This document shows, one piece after another, positions 6,993 through 16,434 of a stretch of 64,000 bases of DNA. Source of the DNA: Lachnoclostridium sp. An76. Its GTDB lineage: Bacteria > Bacillota > Clostridia > Lachnospirales > Lachnospiraceae. The translations under genes and the position numbers were made by a program. Under the pieces are notes generated by a model that worked only from the letters and a program-made list of their open reading frames with translations, ran no database searches and was not told the origin of the DNA. Where the stretch lies: the NCBI RefSeq assembly GCF_002161355.1, contig NZ_NFHL01000001.1, positions 124,001 through 188,000 of the forward strand, given 5' to 3'. Numbering within the stretch: position 1 is the stretch's first letter; each line of letters starts with the position of its first letter.

Positions 6993-8981
6993 ATGGAAAA
7001 CTGGAAGAAATACGAAAAGACTTATTTTATGCCGCCCGAGCCGTGCTATGACTGGGTGAAAAAAGACGCTATTGACAAACCGCCTATCTGGTGCAGCGTG
7101 GATCTGCGCGACGGCAACCAGGCGCTGATCGAACCTATGAGCCTGGATGAAAAACTGGAATTCTTCCAGCTCCTCGTAGACGTCGGATTTAAAGTGATCG
7201 AGGTCGGTTTCCCGGCTGCATCTGAGACAGAGTATCAGTTTCTCCGCGCTCTGATCGAGCAGAACATGATCCCGGACGATGTGACGATCCAGGTGCTCAC
7301 CCAGGCGAGGGAGCATATTATCAAGAGGACATTTGAGGCAGTGAAAGGCGCTCCGCATGCGATCATCCATGTATATAATTCCACGTCAGTGGCGCAGAGG
7401 GAGCAGGTATTCCGCAAGGATAAAGAGCAGGTAAAGAAGATCGCCACGGACGGCGCAGCGCTCCTGAAAAAACTGGCGGAAGAAACCGACGGCAACTTTA
7501 CATTCGAGTACAGCCCGGAGAGCTTCCAGGGCACGGAAGTAGACTATGCCCTTGAGGTATGCAACGCAGTCCTTGATATCTGGAAACCGACGGAAGAGAA
7601 CAAGGCGATCATCAACCTTCCGACAACCGTTGAGAACGCGATGCCGCACGTATTTGCAAGCCAGGTGGAATATTTCAATAAACATCTTCTCCACAGAGAG
7701 AATGTGATCCTTTCTCTCCACCCGCACAATGACAGAGGGTCCGGCATCAGCGATGCAGAGCTGGGGATCCTTGCCGGGGCGGACCGGATCGAGGGAACTC
7801 TGTTTGGGAACGGGGAACGCACAGGAAATGTGGATATCATCACACTTGCCATGAATATGTTCTCCCAGGGCGTTGACCCGAAACTGGACTTCTCCAATAT
7901 GAGCGACATCTGTGAAGTATATGAGCGCGTGACGAGGATGAAAGTCTCCCCGCGCCAGCCCTATGCAGGAGAACTCGTATTCACTGCATTTTCCGGCTCC
8001 CACCAGGATGCCATCGCCAAGGGAATGGCATGGAGAGAGGAGCACGACTGCAAGACATGGACCGTGCCCTATCTTCCGATCGATCCGCAGGACGTGGGAA
8101 GGAGATACGATTCCGATGTCATCCGTATCAACAGCCAGTCCGGGAAAGGCGGCGTAAACTACATCCTGAAGCAGAGCTTCGGCATCAGCCTTCCGGAGAA
8201 GATGAAAGAGGAAGTCGGATACCTGGTCAAGGACGTGTCAGACAAAGCGCATAAAGAGCTTACTCCGGACTGGGTATATCATATCTTTGAGGACAATTAC
8301 ATTAATACAAAACCAGTATTTACTGTGGATGAGTGCCACTTCAAACAGGAGGACGGCATCATCGCTGACGCGGTGATCCACCATAACGGAAATGACCGCA
8401 GGATCACTGGTGTCGGAAACGGACGCCTGGACGCAGTGAGCAATGCGATCAAACATTACTTTGATATCAGCTATGAACTGGCGTTTTATGAGGAGCATTC
8501 CCTGACGAAAGGTTCTTCCTCAAGAGCTGTGGCTTATGTGGGTGTGATCTGCAATAAAAAGCGTTACTGGGGCGTCGGGATCGATGCCGATATCATCAAA
8601 GCTTCCATAGAAGCCCTCGTAGTGGCTGTAAATAAGATCAAAGAGATCGCAGAATCACAGGGGGGAAAGGATGAAAGGCTCCTGGAGATCACAAACTACA
8701 TCTACGCGAACTATAAGGATGTGACACTTGACGACCTCTCGGAGAAATTTTTCCTCTCCAAACCGTATCTCTCCAAATACATCAAGGAGAAATCCGGCAT
8801 GACATTCGGTGATATCTTAAAGAAGATCCGCATGAAAAAAGCAAGGGCAATGCTCAAAGGAAGCAGCGCTACTGTTGAGAGCATCGCTGAGTCTGTGGGA
8901 TATCAGAATGTAGAACATTTTAACAGGGTGTTTAAGAAAATGTACAACATCACACCCGTACAGTACCGAAATCGAAAGTGA
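6993..8981 (+). CDS. leuA: 2-isopropylmalate synthase fused to an AraC-type DNA-binding domain
   Basis: 662 residues in one uninterrupted frame. Residues about 1-420 form the IPMS catalytic barrel: [13 protein letters not shown] with R39 and D40, the metal pair H243-P-H245 followed by NDRG, and GNGERTGN. Residues about 424-555 form the LeuA allosteric dimer domain, which binds leucine in the family. After a short QGGKD linker, residues about 560-662 form a complete AraC/XylS HTH domain with both helix-turn-helices ([18 protein letters not shown] and [19 protein letters not shown]). Ordinary IPMS of this class ends near 555 residues. The enzyme condenses acetyl-CoA and 2-oxoisovalerate in leucine synthesis. 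AAGGAG lies upstream of ATG 6993. No leuBCD is nearby. The fusion predicts a leucine-sensing enzyme that also binds DNA (inference). Confidence 0.95.
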   Translation: MENWKKYEKTYFMPPEPCYDWVKKDAIDKPPIWCSVDLRDGNQALIEPMSLDEKLEFFQLLVDVGFKVIEVGFPAASETEYQFLRALIEQNMIPDDVTIQVLTQAREHIIKRTFEAVKGAPHAIIHVYNSTSVAQREQVFRKDKEQVKKIATDGAALLKKLAEETDGNFTFEYSPESFQGTEVDYALEVCNAVLDIWKPTEENKAIINLPTTVENAMPHVFASQVEYFNKHLLHRENVILSLHPHNDRGSGISDAELGILAGADRIEGTLFGNGERTGNVDIITLAMNMFSQGVDPKLDFSNMSDICEVYERVTRMKVSPRQPYAGELVFTAFSGSHQDAIAKGMAWREEHDCKTWTVPYLPIDPQDVGRRYDSDVIRINSQSGKGGVNYILKQSFGISLPEKMKEEVGYLVKDVSDKAHKELTPDWVYHIFEDNYINTKPVFTVDECHFKQEDGIIADAVIHHNGNDRRITGVGNGRLDAVSNAIKHYFDISYELAFYEEHSLTKGSSSRAVAYVGVICNKKRYWGVGIDADIIKASIEALVVAVNKIKEIAESQGGKDERLLEITNYIYANYKDVTLDDLSEKFFLSKPYLSKYIKEKSGMTFGDILKKIRMKKARAMLKGSSATVESIAESVGYQNVEHFNRVFKKMYNITPVQYRNRK

Positions 8982-9040
8982 AATCTGTATTTGAGGGGGA
9001 GCTGATCATCAGGCTTCCCCTCTTAAATACAGATTTTATT
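8981..9040 (+). terminator. strong intrinsic terminator after leuA-araC
   Basis: AAATCTGTATTT (8981-8992) pairs perfectly with AAATACAGATTT (9025-9036), and inside it GGGGGA pairs with TTCCCC. It is followed by TATT. The stem starts at the last base of the leuA stop codon. Confidence 0.8.
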
Positions 9041-9075
9041 ATGTGAAAATATTGTCAGATATGTTCATTTTTGAA

Positions 9076-9104
9076 TTGAAATTCCCATAAGGCTGATATA
9101 TACT
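9076..9104 (+). promoter_or_regulatory. promoter of the carboxyltransferase/Na+-pump operon
   Basis: TTGAAA (9076-9081) and TATACT (9099-9104) with a 17-bp spacer lie in an AT-rich region about 55 bp upstream of the first gene. Confidence 0.65.
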
Positions 9105-9163
9105 AAAATAGGCAGAAATTTTGGTTTATTTTAAACAAATTTTTTAATATGGAGGGCTAGATT

Positions 9164-10603
9164 ATGAGCTACAATGCAACAGAAAACTCAGCAAGCAGAC
9201 GAATTGCCACATTGCTTGATGAGGGCAGTTTTGTTGAGATCGGCGGTGCTGTTACTGCCAGAAGTACGGATTTCAACCTGCAGGAAAAAGAGACTCCATC
9301 AGACGGCGTCATTACCGGATATGGAGTGATCGACGGCAACCTTGTATATGTATACAGCCAGGATGCCGCCGTTCTCAATGGGGCAATCGGGGAGATGCAC
9401 GCGAAGAAGATCGCGAACATCTATGATATGGCAATGAAGATGGGGGCTCCGGTGATAGGTCTGATCGACTGTGCAGGCTTAAGGCTTCAGGAGGCTACGG
9501 ACGCGCTGGACGCGTTCGGAGGACTTTATTACAAGCAGACAATGGCTTCAGGAGTGGTCCCGCAGATCGCTGCGATCTTTGGTATGTGCGGAGGAGGTCT
9601 TGCGGTAGTTCCCGGTCTGGCTGACTTTACATTTATGGAAGAAAAAGAGGGAAAACTTTTTGTGAATTCTCCGAATGCTCTGGAGGGAAATGAGATTTCC
9701 AGATGCGACACTTCCAGTGCACAGTACCAGAGCGCGACAGCAGGACTGGTTGACAGCATCGGTACTGAGGCGGAAATCCTCGGGCAGATCCGTTCTCTTG
9801 TATGCATGATCCCTGCAAATTATGAGGACGACCTTTCCTATGAGGAATGTACAGATGATCTGAACCGCGTATGCACAGATATCGCAGCTGCGGCAGAAGA
9901 CGCGGCGGTTGCCCTGTCACGGATCGCGGATGATCAGATCTTCTTTGAAATGAAAAAAGATTACGCAAAAGAGATGGTAACTGGTTTTATCCGCCTGAAT
10001 GGTATGACAGTAGGAGCTGTCGCTAACCGCACGAAGGCTTATGGCGCAGACGGAAGTGAAGAGGCTTCCTTCGACTGTGCGCTCACGGTTGACGGATGTA
10101 AGAAAGCGATCGATTTTGTGAATTTCTGCGACGCATTTTCGATCCCGGTGCTTACGCTGACAAATGTTGCCGGATTTGCGGCTACGGTCGAGTCTGAAAA
10201 GAATATGGCAAGAGCGGTTGCGAGGATGACATATACATTTGCCAATGCGACAGTGCCGAAGGTGAATGTGATCACTGGCAAGGCATATGGAAGCGCTTAT
10301 GTGGCGATGAACAGCAAGTCCATTGGTGCAGATATGGTCTATGCATGGCCGGAAGCCGAGATCGGCATGATGGATCCGGAACTGGCGGCCAGGATCATGT
10401 ATGCGGATGCAGATGCCGCAGTTCAGAAAGAAAAAGCGGCAGAGTATAAAGAACTGCAGTCCAGCCCGAAAGCAGCGGCAAGAAGAGGATATGTGGATGC
10501 GATCATCGAACCTGCTGATACGAGAAAATATGTGATCGGCGCTTTTGAGATGCTGTTCACAAAGAGAGAGGACCGTCCGGATAAAAAACACGGGACGGTT
10601 TAG
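9164..10603 (+). CDS. mmdA: acyl-CoA carboxyltransferase subunit (MmdA/12S type)
   Basis: 479 residues with both halves of the carboxyl-transferase fold. The N-terminal half has the DGVITGYGVIDG region and the oxyanion stretch GMCGGGLAVVPGLADF; the C-terminal half has VAGFAATVESEKNMARAV and GKAYGSAYVAMNSKSIGAD. The family moves carboxylate between an acyl-CoA and biotin. It is slightly shorter and more divergent than typical MmdA (about 510), so the acyl-CoA substrate (methylmalonyl-CoA or another) is uncertain. First gene of a five-gene operon; GGAGGG lies 8 bp upstream of the ATG. Confidence 0.85.
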   Translation: MSYNATENSASRRIATLLDEGSFVEIGGAVTARSTDFNLQEKETPSDGVITGYGVIDGNLVYVYSQDAAVLNGAIGEMHAKKIANIYDMAMKMGAPVIGLIDCAGLRLQEATDALDAFGGLYYKQTMASGVVPQIAAIFGMCGGGLAVVPGLADFTFMEEKEGKLFVNSPNALEGNEISRCDTSSAQYQSATAGLVDSIGTEAEILGQIRSLVCMIPANYEDDLSYEECTDDLNRVCTDIAAAAEDAAVALSRIADDQIFFEMKKDYAKEMVTGFIRLNGMTVGAVANRTKAYGADGSEEASFDCALTVDGCKKAIDFVNFCDAFSIPVLTLTNVAGFAATVESEKNMARAVARMTYTFANATVPKVNVITGKAYGSAYVAMNSKSIGADMVYAWPEAEIGMMDPELAARIMYADADAAVQKEKAAEYKELQSSPKAAARRGYVDAIIEPADTRKYVIGAFEMLFTKREDRPDKKHGTV

Positions 10604-10617
10604 TGAGGTGAGGCGAA

Positions 10618-11391
10618 GTGAAGAAAAAAATCAGTTTATTGGGACTTGTCCTCATCCTGACGCTTAGCTTATTCACAGGGTGCAGCAAGTCTGAGACGAC
10701 AGAATATGACCAGGCAGAGCTCGAGCAGTATGCTGACTTTATCATACAGAATTTCAGCGCCATGACCGAGGAACAGATGGAGAGTTTTCAGGATATGTCA
10801 GAACTGGAACTTGATCTGACTCTGCTCAACACAGGAGTACCGGTCACAGGAGAGAGTTTTCTCGGAATGATCGATGCGTGGAACGCCGGTATGGAGGAAT
10901 GCGGCACATTCGTTGACCGGGGCGAATATACGATGGAAATGACAAATGACGGACCGGTCCTGACTACGGAAGGCAATTTCGCAGACCGGGATGCAACACT
11001 GGAGTTTGCTTTTGATGACAAAGGAAATATGGGAAGCCTTACAGTGAGTGCGTCTTACACAACCGGTGAGATCCTGCAGAAAGCAGGATTGAATACCGTG
11101 CTCGGTATGGGAACGACATTTGTCGTACTGATCTTCCTGTCATTTATCATCTGGCTTTTGAAATATATTCCGGTACTCGAGAAAAAATTCCGGAAGAGTC
11201 CGGCTCCGGCAGTGGAAGCACCGCAGGCGGCAGCTGTTCCGGCAGCGGTCCCGGAGATCGAGGATGATGTGACAGACGATACAGAGCTGGCGGCAGTGAT
11301 CGCGGCGGCAGTCGCGGCGTCTGAGGGCACGTCCCCGGATGGTTTTGTGGTAAGATCGATCAGGAGAAGAAAATCAAATAAATGGAATTAA
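10618..11391 (+). CDS. lipoprotein with C-terminal OadG-like (decarboxylase gamma) segment
   Basis: 257 residues starting at GTG with GAGGTG upstream. A lipoprotein signal ends in LFTGC (Cys21). An extracytoplasmic domain of about 140 residues follows, rich in acidic residues and unlike any catalytic family I recognise. Then come one transmembrane helix (about 163-183), a Pro/Ala linker and the tail DDTELAAVIAAAVAASEG...FVVRSIRRR typical of OadG. OadG proteins anchor decarboxylase subunits to the membrane and help assembly. Standard OadG is about 80-120 residues, so the exported lipoprotein domain is an addition. Confidence 0.75.
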   Translation: MKKKISLLGLVLILTLSLFTGCSKSETTEYDQAELEQYADFIIQNFSAMTEEQMESFQDMSELELDLTLLNTGVPVTGESFLGMIDAWNAGMEECGTFVDRGEYTMEMTNDGPVLTTEGNFADRDATLEFAFDDKGNMGSLTVSASYTTGEILQKAGLNTVLGMGTTFVVLIFLSFIIWLLKYIPVLEKKFRKSPAPAVEAPQAAAVPAAVPEIEDDVTDDTELAAVIAAAVAASEGTSPDGFVVRSIRRRKSNKWN

Positions 11392-11410
11392 TGAGCAGGA
11401 GGATTGCAAA

Positions 11411-11788
11411 ATGAAAAATTATACGATTACAGTAAATGGAAACGTCTATGATGTGACAGTGGAAGAGAAGGGCGCAGGCGCAGCGCCGGCTGCAGCTGCG
11501 GCACCGAAAGCACCGGCAGCGCCGAAGGCACCTGCACCGGCTCCGGCGGCAGCGCCGAAAGCGGCAGGAGCCGGAAGGATCCAGGTAAAAGCCGGAGCAG
11601 CGGGGAAGGTATACCAGATCCCGACAGCAGTGGGACAGAGCGTGCAGGCGGGAGACACTGTCGTGATCATCGAAGCGATGAAGATGGAGATCCCGGTCGT
11701 TGCCCCGGAAGCGGGAACCATTGCCAGCATTGATGTGGCAGTAGGCGACGCCATTGAGGCAGGAGCAGTACTCGCTACATTAAACTAG
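11411..11788 (+). CDS. biotin carboxyl carrier protein of the decarboxylase complex
   Basis: 125 residues: a short N-terminal domain (MKNYTITVNGNVYDVTVEE), a 40-residue Ala/Pro linker (about 24-54), and a biotinyl domain with EAMKME around K91, the lysine that is biotinylated. It shuttles carboxylate between carboxyltransferase and membrane decarboxylase. AGGAGG lies 8 bp upstream of the ATG. The Ala-Pro linker gives the swinging-arm mobility usual for 1.3S/GcdC-type carriers. Confidence 0.93.
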   Translation: MKNYTITVNGNVYDVTVEEKGAGAAPAAAAAPKAPAAPKAPAPAPAAAPKAAGAGRIQVKAGAAGKVYQIPTAVGQSVQAGDTVVIIEAMKMEIPVVAPEAGTIASIDVAVGDAIEAGAVLATLN

Positions 11789-11811
11789 TTACTCACCAGG
11801 AGGTTTGACAA

Positions 11812-12963
11812 ATGGAATATATAATAAATACAATGGGGAATCTGGTAGAGCAGACTGCCTTCATGAACCTGACGGTGGGGAACCTCATCATGATCGGCGT
11901 TGCCTGCCTCTTCCTCTATCTGGCGATCAAGCACGGCTTTGAGCCTCTTCTGCTTGTCCCGATCGCCTTTGGTATGCTTCTGGTAAATATCTATCCGGAT
12001 ATTATGATCGCGCCGGAAGAAGCGTCTAACGGGACAGGCGGACTTCTGTATTACTTCTATCTGCTTGATGAATGGTCGATCCTTCCGTCTCTGATCTTCC
12101 TCGGAGTCGGGGCGATGACAGATTTCGGTCCGCTGATCGCGAACCCGAAGAGCTTCCTTCTCGGAGCGGCTGCGCAGTTCGGTATCTTTTCGGCCTATCT
12201 GGGAGCCATGGCTATGGGATTCTCGGACAAGGCAGCGGCAGCGATTGCCATCATCGGCGGAGCTGACGGACCGACATCTATCTTCCTTGCAGGTAAGCTG
12301 CAGCAGACGGCGATCTTAGGACCGATCGCAGTGGCAGCGTACTCTTACATGTCGCTCGTGCCGATCATCCAGCCGCCGATCATGAAGCTCCTTACCACAG
12401 AGAAAGAGCGCAAGATCAAAATGGAGCAGCTCCGTCCGGTATCCAAGCTGGAGAGGATCCTCTTCCCGATCATCATCACGATCGTTGTCTGCGTGATCCT
12501 GCCGACGACAGCTCCGCTGGTTGGAATGCTCATGCTCGGAAACCTGTTCAAAGAGTGCGGCGTGGTAAGACAGCTTACAGATACCGCGGCAAATGTCCTG
12601 ATGTATATCGTCGTGATCCTGCTCGGAACATCCGTAGGCGCTACGACAAGTGCGGAGGCCTTCCTGAACATGGATACGATCAAGATCGTGATCCTCGGCC
12701 TGATCGCATTTGCTTTTGGTACAGCAGCCGGAGTCGTGTTCGGAAAGCTTATGTGCTGGGCGTCCGGCGGCAAGGTAAATCCGCTGATCGGCTCGGCGGG
12801 CGTGTCAGCCGTGCCTATGGCGGCACGTGTCTCCCAGAAGGTGGGTGCTGAGGCTGATCCTACGAACTTCCTTCTGATGCATGCGATGGGACCGAATGTG
12901 GCCGGCGTCATAGGTACTGCGGTCGTTGCCGGGACATTCATGGCGATCTTTGGCGTTAAGTAA
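11812..12963 (+). CDS. oadB: Na+-translocating decarboxylase beta subunit (OadB/MmdB/GcdB)
   Basis: 383 residues with about ten hydrophobic segments. It carries the conserved Na+-channel and carboxybiotin motifs of the family: GVGAMTDFGPLIANP, IIGGADGPTSIF and GSAGVSAVPMAARVSQ near the C-terminus. It decarboxylates carboxybiotin and couples this to Na+ export. AGGAGGT lies upstream. Its presence makes the operon an ion pump rather than a purely soluble transcarboxylase. Confidence 0.95.
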   Translation: MEYIINTMGNLVEQTAFMNLTVGNLIMIGVACLFLYLAIKHGFEPLLLVPIAFGMLLVNIYPDIMIAPEEASNGTGGLLYYFYLLDEWSILPSLIFLGVGAMTDFGPLIANPKSFLLGAAAQFGIFSAYLGAMAMGFSDKAAAAIAIIGGADGPTSIFLAGKLQQTAILGPIAVAAYSYMSLVPIIQPPIMKLLTTEKERKIKMEQLRPVSKLERILFPIIITIVVCVILPTTAPLVGMLMLGNLFKECGVVRQLTDTAANVLMYIVVILLGTSVGATTSAEAFLNMDTIKIVILGLIAFAFGTAAGVVFGKLMCWASGGKVNPLIGSAGVSAVPMAARVSQKVGAEADPTNFLLMHAMGPNVAGVIGTAVVAGTFMAIFGVK

Positions 12964-12983
12964 TAGATTTGGAGGACAGAGAA

Positions 12984-14399
12984 ATGGCAGAAATGGAAAA
13001 GAAACCAGTTAAGATTACAGAAACGATCCTGCGAGATGCTCATCAGTCACTGATCGCTACAAGGATGACAACAGAGCAGATGCTCCCGATCATCGACAAG
13101 ATGGACAAAGTGGGATACCACGCAGTAGAGTGCTGGGGTGGCGCTACATTTGACGCATCCCTGCGTTTCCTCAAAGAGGATCCGTGGGAGAGACTGAGAA
13201 AGTTCCGCGACGGCTTCAAAAATACAAAGCTTCAGATGCTTTTCCGCGGACAGAATATCCTTGGCTACCGCCCGTATGCGGATGACGTGGTTGAGTATTT
13301 CGTGCAGAAATCCGTGGCAAACGGCATTGATATCATCCGCATCTTTGACTGCCTGAATGATATCCGTAATCTTCAGACAGCAGTTACAGCGGCAAATAAA
13401 GAAAAGGCACATGCACAGGTGGCAATGTCCTATACACTCGGCGATGCGTATACACTGGACTACTGGGTGGATCTCGCAAAACGGATCGAAGATATGGGCG
13501 CAAATTCTATCTGTGTAAAGGATATGGCAGGTCTTCTCTGCCCGTATCAGGCGACAGAGCTTGTGACAGCGCTGAAAGAAGCGGTTGATATCCCGATCGA
13601 GATGCATACTCACTATACGTCCGGTGTTGCTTCCATGACATATATGAAGGCTGTTGAGGCAGGCGCGGATATCATTGATACAGCAATGTCACCGTTTGCG
13701 CTTGGCACATCCCAGCCGGCGACAGAGGTTATGGTGGAGACCTTCAAGGGAACTCCGTATGATACAGGACTGGATCAGCAACTTCTCTCCGAGATCGCGG
13801 ATTACTTCCGTTCGATCCGTGACGACGCGCTTGAGAGCGGCCTGTTAAATCCGAAGAACCTGGGCGTAAATATCAAGACTCTCCTTTATCAGGTGCCGGG
13901 CGGTATGCTCTCAAACCTGACATCCCAGCTGAAAGAGCAGGGAGCTGAGGACAGATTTTATGATGTGCTGGAGGAAGTTCCGCGTGTGCGCAAAGACCTG
14001 GGCGAGCCGCCGCTTGTCACACCGTCTTCACAGATAGTGGGAACGCAGGCAGTGCTCAACGTCCTGATGGGCGAGCGCTATAAGGTGGCGACAAAGGAGA
14101 CAAAAGATATCCTTGCAGGAAAATACGGCGCGACAGTAAAACCGGTAAACCCGGATCTGCAGAAGAAGATTCTCGGGGAAAACGCGGAGATCATTACGTG
14201 CCGTCCGGCGGATCTCATCCCGAACGAGCTGGATACGCTCCGCAAAGAGTGTGAGCAGTGGATCCAGCAGGATGAGGATGTGCTGACATACGCACTCTTC
14301 CCGCAGGTAGCTGTAGATTTCTTCAAATACAGACAGGCACAGCAGACAAAGGTCGACGCAACGGTGGCGGACACCGAGAATGGCGCCTATCCGGTATGA
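12984..14399 (+). CDS. oadA: 5S-type carboxyltransferase (OadA-like, without biotin domain)
   Basis: 471 residues. The HMGL-like TIM barrel has ETILRDAHQSLIATRM with the metal-binding Asp, the catalytic K179 in CVKDMAG and the metal pair H208-T-H210. The PYC_OADA-type C-terminal domain is present. The biotinyl domain of full OadA is missing, matching the 5S subunit of transcarboxylase or the separate carrier encoded upstream. Substrate is pyruvate/oxaloacetate. I chose ATG 12984 (GGAGGA 8 bp upstream) rather than the in-frame TTG at 12969. Confidence 0.92.
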   Translation: MAEMEKKPVKITETILRDAHQSLIATRMTTEQMLPIIDKMDKVGYHAVECWGGATFDASLRFLKEDPWERLRKFRDGFKNTKLQMLFRGQNILGYRPYADDVVEYFVQKSVANGIDIIRIFDCLNDIRNLQTAVTAANKEKAHAQVAMSYTLGDAYTLDYWVDLAKRIEDMGANSICVKDMAGLLCPYQATELVTALKEAVDIPIEMHTHYTSGVASMTYMKAVEAGADIIDTAMSPFALGTSQPATEVMVETFKGTPYDTGLDQQLLSEIADYFRSIRDDALESGLLNPKNLGVNIKTLLYQVPGGMLSNLTSQLKEQGAEDRFYDVLEEVPRVRKDLGEPPLVTPSSQIVGTQAVLNVLMGERYKVATKETKDILAGKYGATVKPVNPDLQKKILGENAEIITCRPADLIPNELDTLRKECEQWIQQDEDVLTYALFPQVAVDFFKYRQAQQTKVDATVADTENGAYPV

Positions 14400-14424
14400 T
14401 CCGATAAATAGTAAAAGCAGGTTT

Positions 14425-14470
14425 AAAATGAGAGGACTGATCCCTGAGAGGATTGGTCCTCATTTTCTAT
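14425..14470 (+). terminator. terminator of the decarboxylase operon
   Basis: AAAATGAGAGGAC pairs with GTCC-TCATTTT with one bulge and further pairing inside the stem, followed by CTATTT. It lies about 25 bp after the last gene. Confidence 0.75.
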
Positions 14471-14555
14471 TTGTACAAGAAGATGTTTGGTGTTATTATA
14501 TATAAGATTTGAAAACAGAGAGTAAATGAATTTTTCTATGACGGGAGGATTCCTG

Positions 14556-16343
14556 ATGCAAGTTACGGACAGGATCGCTGCCCTGCGCGGCGAGATGGAG
14601 AGGGAAGGGATCGATATCTGGATCGTCCCTTCGGCGGATTATCATCAAAGTGAGTATGTGGGCAGTTATTTTAAGACACGCCAATATATGACAGGATTTA
14701 CCGGCTCGGCAGGTACCGCTGTATTTACAAGAGACAAAGCCTGCCTGTGGACGGACGGCAGATACTTTATACAGGCAGAAAACGAGCTGAAGGGGAGCGG
14801 GATTGTCCTCTGCAGGATCGGGGAGCCGGAATGTGATACGATCGAAGCTTTTTTGAAAAAAGAACTTCCGGAAAACGGTGTTATCGGTTTTGACGGAAGG
14901 ACTGTGGGTATCGGAGAAGGAAAGCACTATGAAGACCTGGCTGCTTTAAAGAGCGGGACAGTTTCCTGTGAGCTCGACCTTGTCGGGCGGATCTGGGAGG
15001 ACAGACCCCGGATGCCGGAAGAAAAGGCGTTTGCCCTTGATGAAAAATATACAGGAGAAGGCGTTGCGTCGAAGCTGGGACGCGTGCGCGGAAAAATGGA
15101 GGAACTCGGGGCGGATATCCATCTCCTGACAAGCCTGGACGACATTGCCTGGCTGCTCAATATCCGGGGGAATGATATCGCGTACTGTCCCCTGGTCTTA
15201 AGTTATCTGATCTTGTACATGGATAGCGGGATACTTTTTGCGGATGAGGAAAAGTTCTCTTCAGAGATGAAGGCGGCGCTTACGGGAAACGGCATCCGGA
15301 TACGCCCGTATGATGAGATCCGGGAGGCGGTTTCAGCACTTCCAGCCTCATCCTGCGTCATGCTCGATCCGGACAGGGTGAATTATGCGCTGTACAGAAG
15401 GCTCCCGGAAAATATAGAGGTCAGGGAAGCAGAAAACCCTGAAGTCCTGATGAAATGCATGAAAAACGATACGGAGATCGAAAATACTAAAAAAGCGCAC
15501 ATAAAAGACGCGGTGGCTCATACCAGATTTATGTACTGGCTGAAAAAGAATATCGGAAAACAGGAGATCACGGAGATATCCGCGGCCGAAAAGCTGGAGG
15601 ATTTTCGCAGGGAGCAGGGAGGATACCTGGAGGCGAGTTTTGAGCCGATCAGTGCTTTTGCGGAGCACGGCGCGATCGTGCATTACAGTGCTTCAGAAGA
15701 GTCGAATGCTGTTCTCGTCGAGGGAAAGCTTCTGCTGACAGACACCGGGGGCCATTATATGGAAGGGTCAACGGATATCACGCGGACAGTGGCTCTGGGA
15801 GAAGTCTCCCAGAGGGAAAAAGAAGATTTTACTCTGACTGCCCGGGCAATGCTCCGGCTGATGAACACAGTGTTTCTTCACGGGTGCAGCGGAGCAAACC
15901 TGGACTGCATCGCGCGGGAGGTGTACTGGAAGAAGCGGATGAATTTTAATCATGGGACAGGACACGGAGTGGGGTACCTTCTCAATGTACATGAACCGCC
16001 TGTGAATTTCCGCTGGAAAGAGGGAAAGACGCCGGCGCCGGTCCTGGAAAGGAATATGGTGATCACAGATGAACCGGGGATTTATATAGAAGGATCCCAC
16101 GGTATCCGTCTTGAGAATGAGCTTCTCGTGTGCGAGGACGAAAAGAATGGATACGGGCAGTTCATGCACTTTGAACCGCTGACTTTTGTTCCCATTGATC
16201 TTGATGCTCTGCTGCCGGAGCAGATGACGGAAGAAGAGCGGAACATGCTCAATGATTATCATAAGAAAGTCTTTGGAGTTGTCGCACCTTATCTGAGTGA
16301 AGAGGAAAAGATATGGCTAAAAAAATATACAAGACCTGTCTGA
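14556..16343 (+). CDS. aminopeptidase P family protein (M24, three-domain)
   Basis: 595 residues, the size of the eukaryotic-like long aminopeptidase P. Two creatinase-like N-terminal domains (about 1-300) precede the M24 pita-bread domain. That domain has metal-ligand regions LLLTDTGGHYMEGSTDITRT, HGTGHGVGYLLNVHE, ITDEPGIYIEG and GIRLENELLV. A C-terminal M24_C extension follows. It removes the N-terminal residue from peptides with proline at position 2. I chose ATG 14556 (GGGAGG 7 bp upstream) over ATG 14526. Cytosolic peptide turnover is the likely role. Confidence 0.92.
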   Translation: MQVTDRIAALRGEMEREGIDIWIVPSADYHQSEYVGSYFKTRQYMTGFTGSAGTAVFTRDKACLWTDGRYFIQAENELKGSGIVLCRIGEPECDTIEAFLKKELPENGVIGFDGRTVGIGEGKHYEDLAALKSGTVSCELDLVGRIWEDRPRMPEEKAFALDEKYTGEGVASKLGRVRGKMEELGADIHLLTSLDDIAWLLNIRGNDIAYCPLVLSYLILYMDSGILFADEEKFSSEMKAALTGNGIRIRPYDEIREAVSALPASSCVMLDPDRVNYALYRRLPENIEVREAENPEVLMKCMKNDTEIENTKKAHIKDAVAHTRFMYWLKKNIGKQEITEISAAEKLEDFRREQGGYLEASFEPISAFAEHGAIVHYSASEESNAVLVEGKLLLTDTGGHYMEGSTDITRTVALGEVSQREKEDFTLTARAMLRLMNTVFLHGCSGANLDCIAREVYWKKRMNFNHGTGHGVGYLLNVHEPPVNFRWKEGKTPAPVLERNMVITDEPGIYIEGSHGIRLENELLVCEDEKNGYGQFMHFEPLTFVPIDLDALLPEQMTEEERNMLNDYHKKVFGVVAPYLSEEEKIWLKKYTRPV

Positions 16344-16434
16344 GATTTCCCTGTGGGATGTTATGCGTAAGAAATATTGATAGAGCCGGGAAAGATCCGG
16401 CGGGCAATTAAAATAAAGGATAGAATATAACAGT

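Noticed and set aside
8640..8700. Separate AraC gene starting inside leuA
   Set aside because: The only ATG near the linker (8672) behind the GGGGGGAAAGG stretch is out of frame with the HTH domain, and the two domains share one open frame, so a fusion is the simplest reading.
10572..10599. ACCGTCC/GGACGGT hairpin at the end of mmdA as operon attenuator
   Set aside because: It lies within the last codons and lacks a T-tract; it could tune expression but evidence is thin.
16385..16401. GCCGG/CCGGC hairpin upstream of the RpiR gene as terminator
   Set aside because: Five-base stem with no T-tract; too weak to call.
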